From Achromobacter mucicolens (lineage in GTDB: Bacteria > Pseudomonadota > Gammaproteobacteria > Burkholderiales > Burkholderiaceae_B), in contig NZ_CADIJP010000021.1 of assembly GCF_902859725.1 (NCBI RefSeq), forward strand, positions 53,060-117,059: 64,000 nt of DNA, read 5' to 3'. A model generated the notes under the pieces. That model worked only from the letters and a program-made list of their open reading frames with translations, did no database searches and was not told the DNA's origin. Shown in pieces: positions 49,773 through 58,808 of this stretch; the first letter of the stretch is position 1, and every line of letters starts with the position of its first letter. The position numbers were made by a program, and so were the translations under genes.

Positions 49773-50986
49773 CGCTTGAATCTCCTGTCGCGGATCGCGC
49801 GCACCGCGCGAACCAGTACGTCTTCGGTGCCAAAGCCGCCGGCCTTGGTCACCACGGGCAGGCCCGCGGCCGTGCCTCCGGTCAGCGTGCCCAGAGGCAC
49901 GCCGCCCATCACTTCGTCCACCAGCGCGATGCCGTTGGCTTGCAGCGCCAACAGCACGCTGCGCGCGCCGTCGCCGCCGGTGGCGACCACGCCGGCCGCG
50001 CGCGAGGCGGCAATCAATTGCGCGGCCAGGCTGCCGAGGCGGTCGGCGACCTTGTCGGAATCCAGGCCGGCGCGCTGGCCTTCTGGGGCCAGCAGCAGAA
50101 TCGTGCCGGCTTCCAGCGGGGCCTGCGCGTGCGCCTGCAGCAGCGGCTGGCTCCAGGCCTGCCATTGCGCGTCGTCGGCCAACTGCTCGAGCGACGGGCG
50201 CCAGGTGTCGGCACCCGCAGCCTGCAGCGCGGCGGCCTGGCCGCGCGCGGCGCTGTGCTGCGACGTCACCACGACCACGACAGGCGCGGTCTGGTCGGCG
50301 CCTGCCCACACGCGGGCAAGCGGCACGGCCAGTCCGCCCGCGCCCACGGGCAGGGCGCGCTCGCCCAGCAGGCCGACGGCGCGCGCCAGCCGTTCCAGGT
50401 CGTCATCGGTGGCGGCATCGACCACCACGGTGGCGCCGGCCTGCGCGATGCGCGCGGCCAGCGTTTCCGGCGTGTCGTCCGCCAGCGGCGCCACGTGGGC
50501 GCTGCCGAGCAAGGTCGGAATATGGCTTTCGGTTACCGGCGTGACCGGGTCGGTGGCCGCCGAGGTCTCGGTGACCGGCTTGCCGTTTACATACAGAATG
50601 CCTTGCTCGACGGTGCGGCCCGTGGCCGGAAAGGCGGGGCAGACCACCGCGATGGCGTCGTCGCGCCAGGCGTCGCGCGCCGCGTCGATCTCGGCCTTGA
50701 AGGCGCCGCGCAGGGTCGAATCGACCTTCTTGTACAGGCGCGACACGCCGGCTTCACGCAATTGCCGCACGTTGCGGCCGATGACGTCGGCGGCATCGGC
50801 GGCGCTGAGCGCCCGGCTGTTGGTCGTGACGGCCAGCACCTCGACGTCGTCGTGCGCGGGACCTGCCAGGGCCTCGTCCGCGCCGCCGATGGACAGGTGC
50901 GTGCACCAGCCAGCCCGCACGAATTGCACGGCGGTGTCGCCGGATCCGGTCAGGTCGTCGGCGACGATGGCGATGGCGGGTTTCAC
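49769..50986 (-). CDS. dtnK: Four-carbon acid sugar kinase (DUF1537, DtnK/OtnK family)
   Basis: A 405-residue kinase of the former DUF1537 family, which phosphorylates the 4-hydroxyl of acid sugars such as D-threonate or D-erythronate. The N-terminal substrate domain starts AIVADDLTGSGDTAVQFV, and the C-terminal nucleotide-binding part has VVATGGDGARSVLLAL near residue 335. The partner pdxA2 would then oxidise and decarboxylate the product to dihydroxyacetone phosphate. This operon layout is the known D-threonate pathway; D-erythronate and L-threonate cannot be excluded. Confidence 0.9.
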   Translation of the reverse strand: MKPAIAIVADDLTGSGDTAVQFVRAGWCTHLSIGGADEALAGPAHDDVEVLAVTTNSRALSAADAADVIGRNVRQLREAGVSRLYKKVDSTLRGAFKAEIDAARDAWRDDAIAVVCPAFPATGRTVEQGILYVNGKPVTETSAATDPVTPVTESHIPTLLGSAHVAPLADDTPETLAARIAQAGATVVVDAATDDDLERLARAVGLLGERALPVGAGGLAVPLARVWAGADQTAPVVVVVTSQHSAARGQAAALQAAGADTWRPSLEQLADDAQWQAWSQPLLQAHAQAPLEAGTILLLAPEGQRAGLDSDKVADRLGSLAAQLIAASRAAGVVATGGDGARSVLLALQANGIALVDEVMGGVPLGTLTGGTAAGLPVVTKAGGFGTEDVLVRAVRAIRDRRFKR

Positions 50987-52008
50987 AAGGCCTCTCCGCG
51001 GGCTTCGGTCAGGGGTGGGGCAACGGTGGCATCGGCGTCCTCGGACTTGAGCTCACCGGCGCGCTTGAGGAACCAGGATGCCAGCACCGGAGCCAGAATG
51101 GAACTGATCAGCACGCACGCGGCGACCTGCGCGGTGGCGGCCGACACATACTGCTGGAAGTTGGGGTCGGCGGCCGCGACCACGGCGGGCGTGGCGATGG
51201 CGTTGCCGGCGGTGGTGCCGGCCGCAAAGCCCAGGCCGCTCTTGCCGCCGCGGCGCAGGATCAGGCGATAGCCCAGGTAGACCAGACCGCCGGTGATGGG
51301 GCTGATGATCAGGCCCAGGATCAGACCGCTGATGCCGCCGCTGACGACCGCGCCCAGATTGATGCCGGTGCCCAGGGCAAAGGCGAAGAACGGGATGACG
51401 ATATTCGGCACGGGCTTGAGCACGTCGCGCCACTTCGGGTCCAGGTTGCCCACGACCACGCCCAGCAGGAAGGGCACCAGCGCGGCCACCAGGGCGATCA
51501 TCGGAATGTCGGCAAGGCCAGACGCGCCCAGGAACAGCAGGCTGAAGAAGGGGCCGTCGTTGACCGCGCTGGCCACGTAGGCGCCGCGGTCGCGGGCATC
51601 GCCGTACTGGCCGGTGTAGGCCAGCCACAGGCCGCCGTTGCTGTTGTCGAAGGCGGCGAGCATCGCCAGGATCGACACACCCCACAGGCCGTCAAGACCG
51701 ACGTAGCTGCCCAGGATGATGATGAGGGTGGCAGGCACCAGCGTCTTCATCAGCAGAATGGTGCCGGCGGTGGCCAGGATGGGACCGCCCGTGCGGGCGT
51801 TGACGTGCGTGCCGGTTGCGAAGATCAGCAGCGCGATCAGCGGCAGTGCGCTGTTCTTGAAGAGCGCAGTGGTGAAGCCGCCGATGGCGAGCGCATCGGG
51901 GGCAAAGGTGCCGATCAGGGAACCCAGGATCAGCGGCACCAGCATCAATCCACCGGGGATTTTCTGCATCGTGCCAAAAAAGGGCGAGCGGGTAGTTGCG
52001 GTCGACAC
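50983..52008 (-). CDS. kdgT: KdgT-type sugar-acid permease
   Basis: A 341-residue membrane protein with about ten hydrophobic segments, of the 2-keto-3-deoxygluconate permease family. Typical blocks are KIPGGLMLVPLILGSLIG near residue 15 and the AAFDNSNGGLWLAYTGQYGD loop near residue 120. In this operon (permease, DUF1537 kinase, PdxA2) the cargo is more likely a four-carbon acid such as D-threonate than KDG. It overlaps the kinase gene by four bases and is the first gene after the operator at 52093. Confidence 0.9.
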   Translation of the reverse strand: MSTATTRSPFFGTMQKIPGGLMLVPLILGSLIGTFAPDALAIGGFTTALFKNSALPLIALLIFATGTHVNARTGGPILATAGTILLMKTLVPATLIIILGSYVGLDGLWGVSILAMLAAFDNSNGGLWLAYTGQYGDARDRGAYVASAVNDGPFFSLLFLGASGLADIPMIALVAALVPFLLGVVVGNLDPKWRDVLKPVPNIVIPFFAFALGTGINLGAVVSGGISGLILGLIISPITGGLVYLGYRLILRRGGKSGLGFAAGTTAGNAIATPAVVAAADPNFQQYVSAATAQVAACVLISSILAPVLASWFLKRAGELKSEDADATVAPPLTEARGEAL

Positions 52009-52092
52009 TATCGGGGTCTCCAGGACGATTTTTCTGGGTTGCAGACGTTCATGTGCGCGTCTGTCGGACGGTTGAAAAAATCGTAGTGTACA

Positions 52093-52119
52093 CCTGTACG
52101 TACAGCATGTACGTACAGG
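52093..52119. promoter_or_regulatory. Predicted GntR operator before kdgT
   Basis: CCTGTACGTA-N7-TACGTACAGG is a perfect 10-7-10 inverted repeat. It contains repeated GTAC cores (CTGTACGTACAG at 52094-52105). It lies 85 bases upstream of the kdgT start. Confidence 0.65.
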
Positions 52120-52162
52120 TTGACCCGAGGTATCCGTCCCGGATATGGGGACGGTTTGGACG

Positions 52163-54280
52163 TCAGAAGCGGTAGGCGCCGCTCAACATGACCGTGCGGC
52201 GCGCGCCGTAGAAGCAGTCTCCGCGGTCCAGGCACACCACTTCATACGTGCGGTCCGCGATGTTGTTGACGTTCAGGGCGTAGCGCCACGGTCCGTTCGT
52301 GTAGCTGACCATCGCATCGAACAGCGTCACCGACGGCGTTTCCGGCGCGCCGCCGTCGCGGAACTTGGACAGGAAGCGGGTGCCGGCGCCGACCGCGAAG
52401 CCGGGCTGGCCCGCGAGCGTGAAACGGTATTTGCCCCACAGCGACGCCATGTGCTTGGGCATGCCCTCAAGCTGCGGATCGATGTCGGTGTAGATGTAGT
52501 TGGCGATCACGTCCACGTTCTGGGTGACGCGGCCGCGCATCTCCAGTTCGACGCCGCGCGTGCGCGTCTTGCCTGCCTGGATCTGGTTGTTGGGGTTGTC
52601 CGGATCGTTGGTCTGGCGGTTGCTTTCGCGCAGGTCGTACGCCGCCGCGGTGAATTCCAGGTCGGCGCCGGGCGGCATGTACTTCAGGCCCACTTCCCAC
52701 TGCTTGCCGCGCATGGGCTTCCAGCGCTGGTTGTAGAAGTCCGCGCCCGCGATGGGGGTGAAGGACTCGCTGTAGCTCACGTAGGGCGACCAGCCGTTGT
52801 CGGCCGCATACATCAGGCCGAAGCGCTTGGTGGTGGCCTGGTCGGTTTCCTTGTCCTGGCCGTCAGTCGTGCTTTCGACACGATCGCGGCGGATGCCGGC
52901 CAGCAGGATCCAGTTCTTGTCGAACGTGATCTGGTCCTGCGCGTAGAAGCCCAATTGCTGCTGGCGCTGCTTGGGCGTGTCGGTCAGCGTGTAATCCGGC
53001 GCGTTGCCGTACACCGGGTGGTACAGGTTCAGCGGCGATCCCAGTCCGCTGTCCGACTGGCTGGTTTCGCGGTAGCGCGTGTAGTCCATGCCCACGATCA
53101 CGGTGTGCTGCGTGCGGCCCCAGTTCAGCTTGCCTTCCAGGTTCTGGTCGGCCAGCAAGGTGCGCATGCGGGGCTTGTTGATGTAGTAGTAACGGTCGAC
53201 GGTGGTCTGCGCGGCGTCGATGTACGAATCGCCGCGGCGGTCGCCATAGACGTTCGGATAGAGCGACTTGTAGTCGACGCTGCTGACCGTGTTGCGAAAG
53301 CTCTGGCGGACCTTCCAGGTGTCGTTGAACTGGTGTTCGAACAGCCAGCCCACGTTGAATTGCTCGGTGTCGTAGGCGTCAAAGCCCGGCTCGCTGGCGA
53401 AGCGGCGCGTGGGGATGCGGCCGTTCGGATTGTGGTCGACGGTGCCGCTCCAGGGCAGGAACGATTGCGTCGTGCCGGACCGGTCCTTCTGCCACGAGGC
53501 CTGCAGCGTGAGCGAGGTGGCCGCGCTGGGCTGCCACGTGAGCGACGGGGCGAGGAACATCCGGTCGTCCTGCGCGTACTGCACCTGCGTGTCGCTGTCG
53601 CGGCCCAGCGCGACCACGCGGTACAGCCACTGGCCGTCCTCGGTCAGCGGGCCGGTGATGTCCGCCTGGATTTCGCGGCGGTTGAAGTTGCCCAGCTGCA
53701 CGCCGATTTCGCCCTGCTGTTCGGCCTGCGGGCGCTTGCTGACCAGATTGACGATGCCGCCAGTGCTGCCCTGTCCGTACAGCATCGACGCCGGGCCGCG
53801 CAGCACCTCGACGCGTTCCAGGCCGTAGACCTCGGTGCGCGGGTTGTTGTAGTTGAAGAACTGGCGCAGGCCGTCCAGGTACTGCACGGGCTCCACGCCG
53901 CGCACGCGCACGTAATCGCCGCGGTTGTCCACGCCGTAGGCGTTCGGACGCACGCCAGCCGCGTAGTTCATCGTGTCCTGCACGTTCTGCGCGCCCTGGT
54001 CGATGATCTGCTCGCGCGGGATCACGGTGATGGCCTGCGGCGTCTCGGACAGCGGCGTGTCTGTCTTGGTGGCGGTGGCGCTGCGCCGGGCCACATAGCC
54101 TTCGACGGGGCCGGTGGCGGTCTCGCCGGTGCCGAGGACCTGCACGGCGGGCAGCGTGGCGGGCTGCTCGGGTTGCGCGTGCGCGGCGCCCGCGCCCAGG
54201 CAGGCAGCCAGCGCTGCGGCGGCGGGAACACGGGGGCGCAGCCGCGCGCGCTGGGCGGCCGGAGTGTGATGGCGTTTCAA
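52163..54280 (-). CDS. TonB-dependent siderophore receptor
   Basis: A 705-residue outer-membrane receptor. A signal peptide (ending GAAHAQP) precedes the plug domain with TPLSETPQAITVIPREQIIDQGAQNVQDTMNYAAG, the usual TonB-box and plug start of ferric siderophore receptors. The long beta-barrel ends in the required aromatic residue F (SGAYRF). It takes up an iron-siderophore complex with TonB energy. A Fur-type box (54339-54353) lies 59 bases upstream. No siderophore synthesis genes are near, so it may use a xenosiderophore. The ligand is unknown. Confidence 0.9.
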   Translation of the reverse strand: MKRHHTPAAQRARLRPRVPAAAALAACLGAGAAHAQPEQPATLPAVQVLGTGETATGPVEGYVARRSATATKTDTPLSETPQAITVIPREQIIDQGAQNVQDTMNYAAGVRPNAYGVDNRGDYVRVRGVEPVQYLDGLRQFFNYNNPRTEVYGLERVEVLRGPASMLYGQGSTGGIVNLVSKRPQAEQQGEIGVQLGNFNRREIQADITGPLTEDGQWLYRVVALGRDSDTQVQYAQDDRMFLAPSLTWQPSAATSLTLQASWQKDRSGTTQSFLPWSGTVDHNPNGRIPTRRFASEPGFDAYDTEQFNVGWLFEHQFNDTWKVRQSFRNTVSSVDYKSLYPNVYGDRRGDSYIDAAQTTVDRYYYINKPRMRTLLADQNLEGKLNWGRTQHTVIVGMDYTRYRETSQSDSGLGSPLNLYHPVYGNAPDYTLTDTPKQRQQQLGFYAQDQITFDKNWILLAGIRRDRVESTTDGQDKETDQATTKRFGLMYAADNGWSPYVSYSESFTPIAGADFYNQRWKPMRGKQWEVGLKYMPPGADLEFTAAAYDLRESNRQTNDPDNPNNQIQAGKTRTRGVELEMRGRVTQNVDVIANYIYTDIDPQLEGMPKHMASLWGKYRFTLAGQPGFAVGAGTRFLSKFRDGGAPETPSVTLFDAMVSYTNGPWRYALNVNNIADRTYEVVCLDRGDCFYGARRTVMLSGAYRF

Positions 54281-54338
54281 AAGGATCTCCCCACTGGCGC
54301 GGCAAAAGGATGCGGCCAGCTACGTATAGAAATAACAA

Positions 54339-54353
54339 CGATAACTATTATTA
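54339..54353. promoter_or_regulatory. Predicted Fur box of the TonB receptor
   Basis: CGATAAC-T-ATTATTA agrees with the 7-1-7 Fur consensus TGATAAT-N-ATTATCA at 11 of 14 positions. It is placed upstream of the minus-strand receptor gene. Confidence 0.55.
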
Positions 54354-54397
54354 ATTGTGTTGATGCACGCAGCCAATAGCGGACATCGGGGAAGATG

Positions 54398-54427
54398 TAA
54401 AAAAGCCCTGCGGCAGCGCGGGGCTTT
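54398..54427 (-). terminator. Terminator after fadD
   Basis: AAAGCCC-TGCG pairs with CGCG-GGGCTTT around GCAG (54402-54427). Read on the minus strand the stem is followed by T residues, about 130 bases beyond the fadD stop. Confidence 0.75.
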
Positions 54428-54557
54428 GGGAATTGCCGAAGAAAAGCCTTGCGAATTCAGCGGGTTGACGCGCAGTTCCACGCCCGGGGCCGACGCGGGC
54501 GCTGTTGCCCGCGTGCGACAGTGCCGCGAGGGCGGAAAGGCGGGGCGCCTGCGGCGA

Positions 54558-56321
54558 TCAGTCCTGGCCGGTCGCTTGGCGGGTGACGGCGGGAGCGGGG
54601 GCAGTTGCGTTGTCGATGGCGTCGGTGGCCGCGTGGGGCGCATTGGCCGGCGCCGCGCCTTGCGCGTCCGGACGCAGTTCGCGCCGCAGGATCTTGCCCA
54701 CGGTGGTGCGCGGCAGGTCGTCGCGGAATTCGATGTACCGGGGCACCTTGTACCCCGTGAGCTGCGTGCGGCAATGCGCGATCAACGTATCCGCGTCCAG
54801 CGTGGGATCCTTGCGGATGACGTAGAGCTTGACGGCCTCGCCGGAGCGCTCGTCGGGCACGCCCACTGCCGCCACCTCGCGCACGCCCGGGTGCAGCGCG
54901 GCCACGTCCTCGACTTCGTTCGGGTACACGTTAAAGCCCGACACCAGGATCATGTCCTTCTTGCGGTCGACCAGATAGACATAGCCCGTCTCGTCGACGT
55001 AGCCGATGTCGCCCGTGCGCAGGAAGCCGTCCGGGTACATGACCAGCGCCGTCTCGTCCGGCCGGTTCCAGTAGCCCTGCGTGACCTGCGGGCCACGCAC
55101 GCAGATCTCGCCGTTTTCCCCGACCCCCAGTTCGCGGCCGGCGTCGTCGCGGATCGACAGGTCGGTGGAAGGCACGGGCAAGCCGATGGAGCCGTTGAAG
55201 ATCTTGGTGTCCAGGGGATTGATGGTGACGGCGGGCGACGTTTCCGTGAGCCCGTAAGCCTGCGCAATCGACACGCCCGTCGCGGCGCGCCAGCGGTCTG
55301 CCACCGAGCGCTGCACCGCCATGCCGCCGCCCATCGTCAACCGCAGCCGCGAGAAATCCAGGTGGGCAAAATCCGGGTGGTTGAGAAGCGCGTTAAAGAG
55401 CGTGTTTACGCCTGTGAACGCCGAGAACGGCACCTTGCCCATCTCTTTTATCAGCCCCGGAATATCGCGCGGATTGATGATGAGCAGGTTGCTTGCGCCC
55501 AGTTTCATGAACGTCAGGCAGTTCGCCGTCAGCGCAAAGATGTGATACAGCGGCAGGGCCGTGACGATGCATTCCTCGCCGTCTTTCACCAGGGGCCTGA
55601 CCCAGGCGTAGGCCTGGCTGACGTTGGCCACCAGGTTGCCGTGCGACAGCATGGCGGCTTTCGCGACGCCGGTCGTGCCGCCCGTGTACTGCAGGAACGC
55701 CAGGTCGGCAGCGGTGAGCGGCACGTCGGTGAAAGGCAGGTCGCGGGCTTGGCGCAGCGCATCGCCCAGTTTCTGCGATCCGGGCAGCGACCACGCCGGC
55801 ACCATGCGCTTGACGCGCCGCACGGCAAAGTCCACGAGACGCCCCTTGATGGGACCCAGCATCTCGCCGATGGAAGTCACCAGCACGCGTTCGATCCGCG
55901 TGGCGGGCAACGCCTTTTGCAGCGTGGCCGCAAAGTTGTCCGCGACCACGATGGCGCGCGCGCCCGCATCGGCAAGCTGGTGTTCAAGCTCGTGCGCGGT
56001 GTAGAGCGGGTTGCAGTTCACCACGATGCAACCGGCGCGCAGGGCGCCGAAGAGGCAGACGGGGTACTGCAGCAGATTGGGCATCATCAGCGCGACGCGG
56101 TCGCCGCGGCCAATGCCGTTCGCGTGCAGCCATGCGGCGAAGCGTCGCGTCAGCGCGTCCAATTCGGCATAGGTGATCGATTTGCCCATGCTGATGTAGG
56201 CCGTCTTGTCGGGAAAGCGCCGGAAGCTTTCCTGGATGATCGTCACCAGGGTGGTCGCGCTGTCGGTCCCGATCTCGGCGGGCACACCGTAGGGATAGCT
56301 CTTGTGCCAGATTCGTTCCAT
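54558..56321 (-). CDS. fadD: Long-chain fatty acid-CoA ligase FadD
   Basis: A 587-residue AMP-forming acyl-CoA synthetase that activates fatty acids for beta-oxidation. The ATP motif is YTGGTTGVAKAAMLSHGN near residues 210-227, with QAYGLTETSPAVT and FLRTGDIGYVDETGY following, then the VSGFNVYPNEVED fatty acyl motif and the catalytic lysine in PRTTVGKILRREL. The C-terminus carries an extra 35-residue Ala/Pro/Thr tail. It is the last gene of the minus-strand fatty-acid operon that also has fadL, a thiolase and two dehydrogenase-hydratases. Confidence 0.93.
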   Translation of the reverse strand: MERIWHKSYPYGVPAEIGTDSATTLVTIIQESFRRFPDKTAYISMGKSITYAELDALTRRFAAWLHANGIGRGDRVALMMPNLLQYPVCLFGALRAGCIVVNCNPLYTAHELEHQLADAGARAIVVADNFAATLQKALPATRIERVLVTSIGEMLGPIKGRLVDFAVRRVKRMVPAWSLPGSQKLGDALRQARDLPFTDVPLTAADLAFLQYTGGTTGVAKAAMLSHGNLVANVSQAYAWVRPLVKDGEECIVTALPLYHIFALTANCLTFMKLGASNLLIINPRDIPGLIKEMGKVPFSAFTGVNTLFNALLNHPDFAHLDFSRLRLTMGGGMAVQRSVADRWRAATGVSIAQAYGLTETSPAVTINPLDTKIFNGSIGLPVPSTDLSIRDDAGRELGVGENGEICVRGPQVTQGYWNRPDETALVMYPDGFLRTGDIGYVDETGYVYLVDRKKDMILVSGFNVYPNEVEDVAALHPGVREVAAVGVPDERSGEAVKLYVIRKDPTLDADTLIAHCRTQLTGYKVPRYIEFRDDLPRTTVGKILRRELRPDAQGAAPANAPHAATDAIDNATAPAPAVTRQATGQD

Positions 56322-56350
56322 GTCTTGCGGTTCCGTTGGGGCGCAAGGCC

Positions 56351-56938
56351 CTAGTTGCCCAGCAGGGCTTTCTTCAGGGAGGCCTGCGCGGGGCTGTCGC
56401 CCAGCCAGACGCGAAGCAGGGCGCGGGCGAACGCGGGATCGTCGATGCGGCCGCGCGGCTTGCCGTTGCTGGTAACGGCAACGCCGCGGGCATCGAAGTC
56501 CAGATCGATGACATCGCCCTCGCGCGCGGCGCCGATGTCGTTCATCAAGCGTGACAGGCGCTCGGCGGGCGCCTTCAGCGCGGCAAGTTCCTGCGAGGTC
56601 GTATTGTCTCGCAATCCGTCCTGAAGCGCGCCGTCCAGGCTTTTGCTGTCCACGTCGCGCAGCATCCGCAGCCGCATGCGGCGCGGCTGCGTGCTGTCAA
56701 TGAGTGCGGCGGCGTCGTGGCTTTTCGTGGTGACGTACAGCGCGGCCACGTAGACCTTCACGACGAAACGGGTGCGCAGGCCTGCGCCGTTCAGCGTCAG
56801 CGCCTGGCTGCCTTCGGCAAGCTGTTCGGGCACGCGCACGCCGGCAACGTCCACGTCGGCAAAGGCGGGCGCGCCCGCCAGGCAGGCCGCGAGAATCAGG
56901 CTCAGGGCGGCGGTGCGCCCTCCGGGGTTGAAACGCAT
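56351..56938 (-). CDS. Exported chalcone isomerase-like protein
   Basis: A 195-residue protein with a signal peptide (residues 1-28, ending AFADV) and a chalcone-isomerase-like domain (Chalcone_3), seen in LAEGSQALTLNGAGLRTRFVVKVYVAALYV. Plant-like members bind fatty acids; bacterial ones are often found beside fatty-acid genes. ATG 56938 has an excellent GGAGGTG five bases upstream, better than any other in the operon. It overlaps the upstream DUF4442 gene by 37 bases and is followed by fadD after 29 bases, so it belongs to the operon. Confidence 0.85.
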   Translation of the reverse strand: MRFNPGGRTAALSLILAACLAGAPAFADVDVAGVRVPEQLAEGSQALTLNGAGLRTRFVVKVYVAALYVTTKSHDAAALIDSTQPRRMRLRMLRDVDSKSLDGALQDGLRDNTTSQELAALKAPAERLSRLMNDIGAAREGDVIDLDFDARGVAVTSNGKPRGRIDDPAFARALLRVWLGDSPAQASLKKALLGN

Positions 56939-57447
56939 TTGTCACCTCCAGTGTTCTTCTGCTTGTAGAACTTCTTGTCTGCGATGTAGATCGTGCGTTC
57001 CACGACGGCGTACACGACGTCGTCCTTGTCTTTCAGTTCGACCGTATAGGTGCGGGTCGTTTCGTGGTGCGTGGCGAGCAAGCGCCGGATTTCGGCGATC
57101 TCGCCCGGCGGCAGCCGGAAGTCGACATACAGCGTGGTGTAAGCGGGCTTGCGAAAGCGGATGGAGGCCGCCTTGTCCCAGACGATGTGATCCGGGCCCA
57201 ACGCCGACATCAGCATGGTCGGGTGGGCGCCGTCGGTCACCGCAAAGAGCGAGCCGCCGTACATCGACCCCACGATGTTGCGGGTGCGGCGCAAGAGCGG
57301 CAGCTTGATGCGGATGTGCTGGAAGTCCGGCGACACGTGCAGCACGCGGCCGCCGGTGGCGCGAAAGGCCGGATGCAGGTTGAAGCCCACCCGCATCAGC
57401 CGCGCGCGCCACTCGGGCGACAGGTTCTTGAACCAATAGGGCTTCAC
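56902..57447 (-). CDS. DUF4442 (PaaI-type thioesterase-like) protein
   Basis: A 181-residue hot-dog-fold protein of the DUF4442 family, related to PaaI-type acyl-CoA thioesterases. The core has RNIVGSMYGGSLFAVTDGAHPTM with the helix that lines the active site, and YTTLYVDFRLPPGE. The start is GTG at 57447 (VKPYWFKNLSPEW), 16 bases after the thiolase stop. Its end overlaps the chalcone-isomerase-like gene by 37 bases. It may hydrolyse acyl-CoA to rescue CoA during beta-oxidation. Confidence 0.82.
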   Translation of the reverse strand: MKPYWFKNLSPEWRARLMRVGFNLHPAFRATGGRVLHVSPDFQHIRIKLPLLRRTRNIVGSMYGGSLFAVTDGAHPTMLMSALGPDHIVWDKAASIRFRKPAYTTLYVDFRLPPGEIAEIRRLLATHHETTRTYTVELKDKDDVVYAVVERTIYIADKKFYKQKNTGGDKCVSTPEGAPPP

Positions 57448-57463
57448 GCTGGCCGCCGCCTGG

Positions 57464-58663
57464 CTACATGGCTTCGAACAGGCCGGCCGCGCCCATGCCG
57501 GTGCCGATGCACATCGTGACCAGCCCGTACTTGCCGCCGGTGCGGCGCAGCCCGTGCGTGATGGTCGCGGTGCGGATCGCGCCCGTGGCCCCCAGCGGGT
57601 GGCCCAGCGCAATGGCGCCGCCCAGCGGATTGACCTTGGCCGGATCCAGGTTCAGCTCGCGGATCACGGCCAGCGACTGGGCCGCGAACGCTTCGTTGAG
57701 CTCGATCCAGTCCAGCGCGTCCTGCTTGATGCCGGCGCGGTCCAGCACCTTCGGGATGGCGGCGACGGGACCGATGCCCATGACCTCGGGCGGCACACCG
57801 GCCACGGCAAAGCCCACGAAGCGGGCCAGCGGGCTCAGGTTGAATTCGCGCAGGATGCGATCGGACACCAGGATCACGGCCGCCGCGCCGTCCGACATCT
57901 GCGAGCTGTTGCCCGCCGTGACGCTGCCGCGCGTGGAGAAGACCGGCTTGAGCCGCGCCAGCGCTTCCAGGCTGCTGTCGGGGCGCGGGCCTTCGTCGAC
58001 CTCGACGAGGCGGCGCGCGACGCGCACCGCGCCGCTGGCGCCGTCCGGCAGGTGCGTGACCACCTCGAACGGTGTGGTCTCGGCGCGGAAGTGGCCGGCG
58101 GCAATCGCCGCGCAGGCCTTCTGGTGCGAGGCCAGCGCAAAGGCGTCCTGATCCTCGCGCGACACCTTCCAGCGTTCGGCGACCTTTTCGCCGGTCAGGC
58201 CCATGCCAAATGCCATGCCGATGTTTTCTTCGTGCGCGAAGATGGCCGGGTTCATGGACACCTTGTTGCCCATGATCTGCGGCATGGCGCTCATGGATTC
58301 GGTGCCCGCGCCGATCATGATGTCGGCCTCGCCCAATCGAATGCGGGCGGCGGCGTCCGCCACGGCCTGCAGTCCCGACGCGCAGAAGCGGTTGACGGTG
58401 ACGCCCGCCACGCTTTGCGGCAGGCCGGCCAGCAGCAGGCTGATGCGGGCCACGTTCATGCCCTGTTCGGCCTCGGGCATGGCGCATCCGGCGATTACGT
58501 CGTCGATGCGGGCGGCGTCCAGCCCGGGCGCCTGCGCCAGCGCGCCGTTCAGCGCGGCGGCCAGCATGTCGTCGGGTCGGGTGGTGATGTAGGCGCCATT
58601 GCGCTTGCCCACCGGCAGGCGCGTGGCGGCAACGATGTAGGCGTCTTGGATCTGCGTGCTCAT
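57464..58663 (-). CDS. fadA: Acetyl-CoA acyltransferase (thiolase, FadA-type)
   Basis: A 399-residue thiolase that splits 3-ketoacyl-CoA with CoA, the last step of beta-oxidation. The nucleophile cysteine is in TVNRFCASGLQAVADA near residue 90, the His in GGAIALGHPLGATGAIR near residue 355 and the second Cys in TMCIGTGMGAAGLFE at the end. The start at 58663 (MSTQIQDAYIV) is chosen because GAGGAA lies six bases before it; two earlier in-frame starts exist but have none. It is separated from the upstream HAD-ECH gene by a hairpin-rich repeat at 58742-58792. Confidence 0.93.
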   Translation of the reverse strand: MSTQIQDAYIVAATRLPVGKRNGAYITTRPDDMLAAALNGALAQAPGLDAARIDDVIAGCAMPEAEQGMNVARISLLLAGLPQSVAGVTVNRFCASGLQAVADAAARIRLGEADIMIGAGTESMSAMPQIMGNKVSMNPAIFAHEENIGMAFGMGLTGEKVAERWKVSREDQDAFALASHQKACAAIAAGHFRAETTPFEVVTHLPDGASGAVRVARRLVEVDEGPRPDSSLEALARLKPVFSTRGSVTAGNSSQMSDGAAAVILVSDRILREFNLSPLARFVGFAVAGVPPEVMGIGPVAAIPKVLDRAGIKQDALDWIELNEAFAAQSLAVIRELNLDPAKVNPLGGAIALGHPLGATGAIRTATITHGLRRTGGKYGLVTMCIGTGMGAAGLFEAM

Positions 58664-58741
58664 ATCCATTTCCTCAACTATCAATAGCGAGATATATCAA
58701 TCGGACCCCCGCGCAAAATGGTCTCCCACAAGCGGGGCCGC

Positions 58742-58792
58742 GCGGATCCGGCTCTGCCGGTCCGCTTGCGGCGCCCCTGGGGGAAGCGCCGC
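58742..58792. repeat. Two adjacent GC-rich hairpins inside the fatty-acid operon
   Basis: GCGGA-T-CCGGC (58742-58752) pairs with GCCGG-TCCGC (58756-58765). GCGGCGC (58768-58774) pairs with GCGCCGC (58786-58792). The 145-base gap between the HAD-ECH gene and the thiolase holds this element and no gene. It resembles the extragenic GCGCCGC-type repeats common in Burkholderiales, which is an inference from memory. Confidence 0.5.
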
Positions 58793-58808
58793 AGGCGCCT
58801 GGGGGGGA

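Noticed and set aside
52145-56354. Two long plus-strand frames opposite the TonB receptor and fadD
   Set aside because: Both are shadows of well-supported minus-strand genes and lack any recognisable family.
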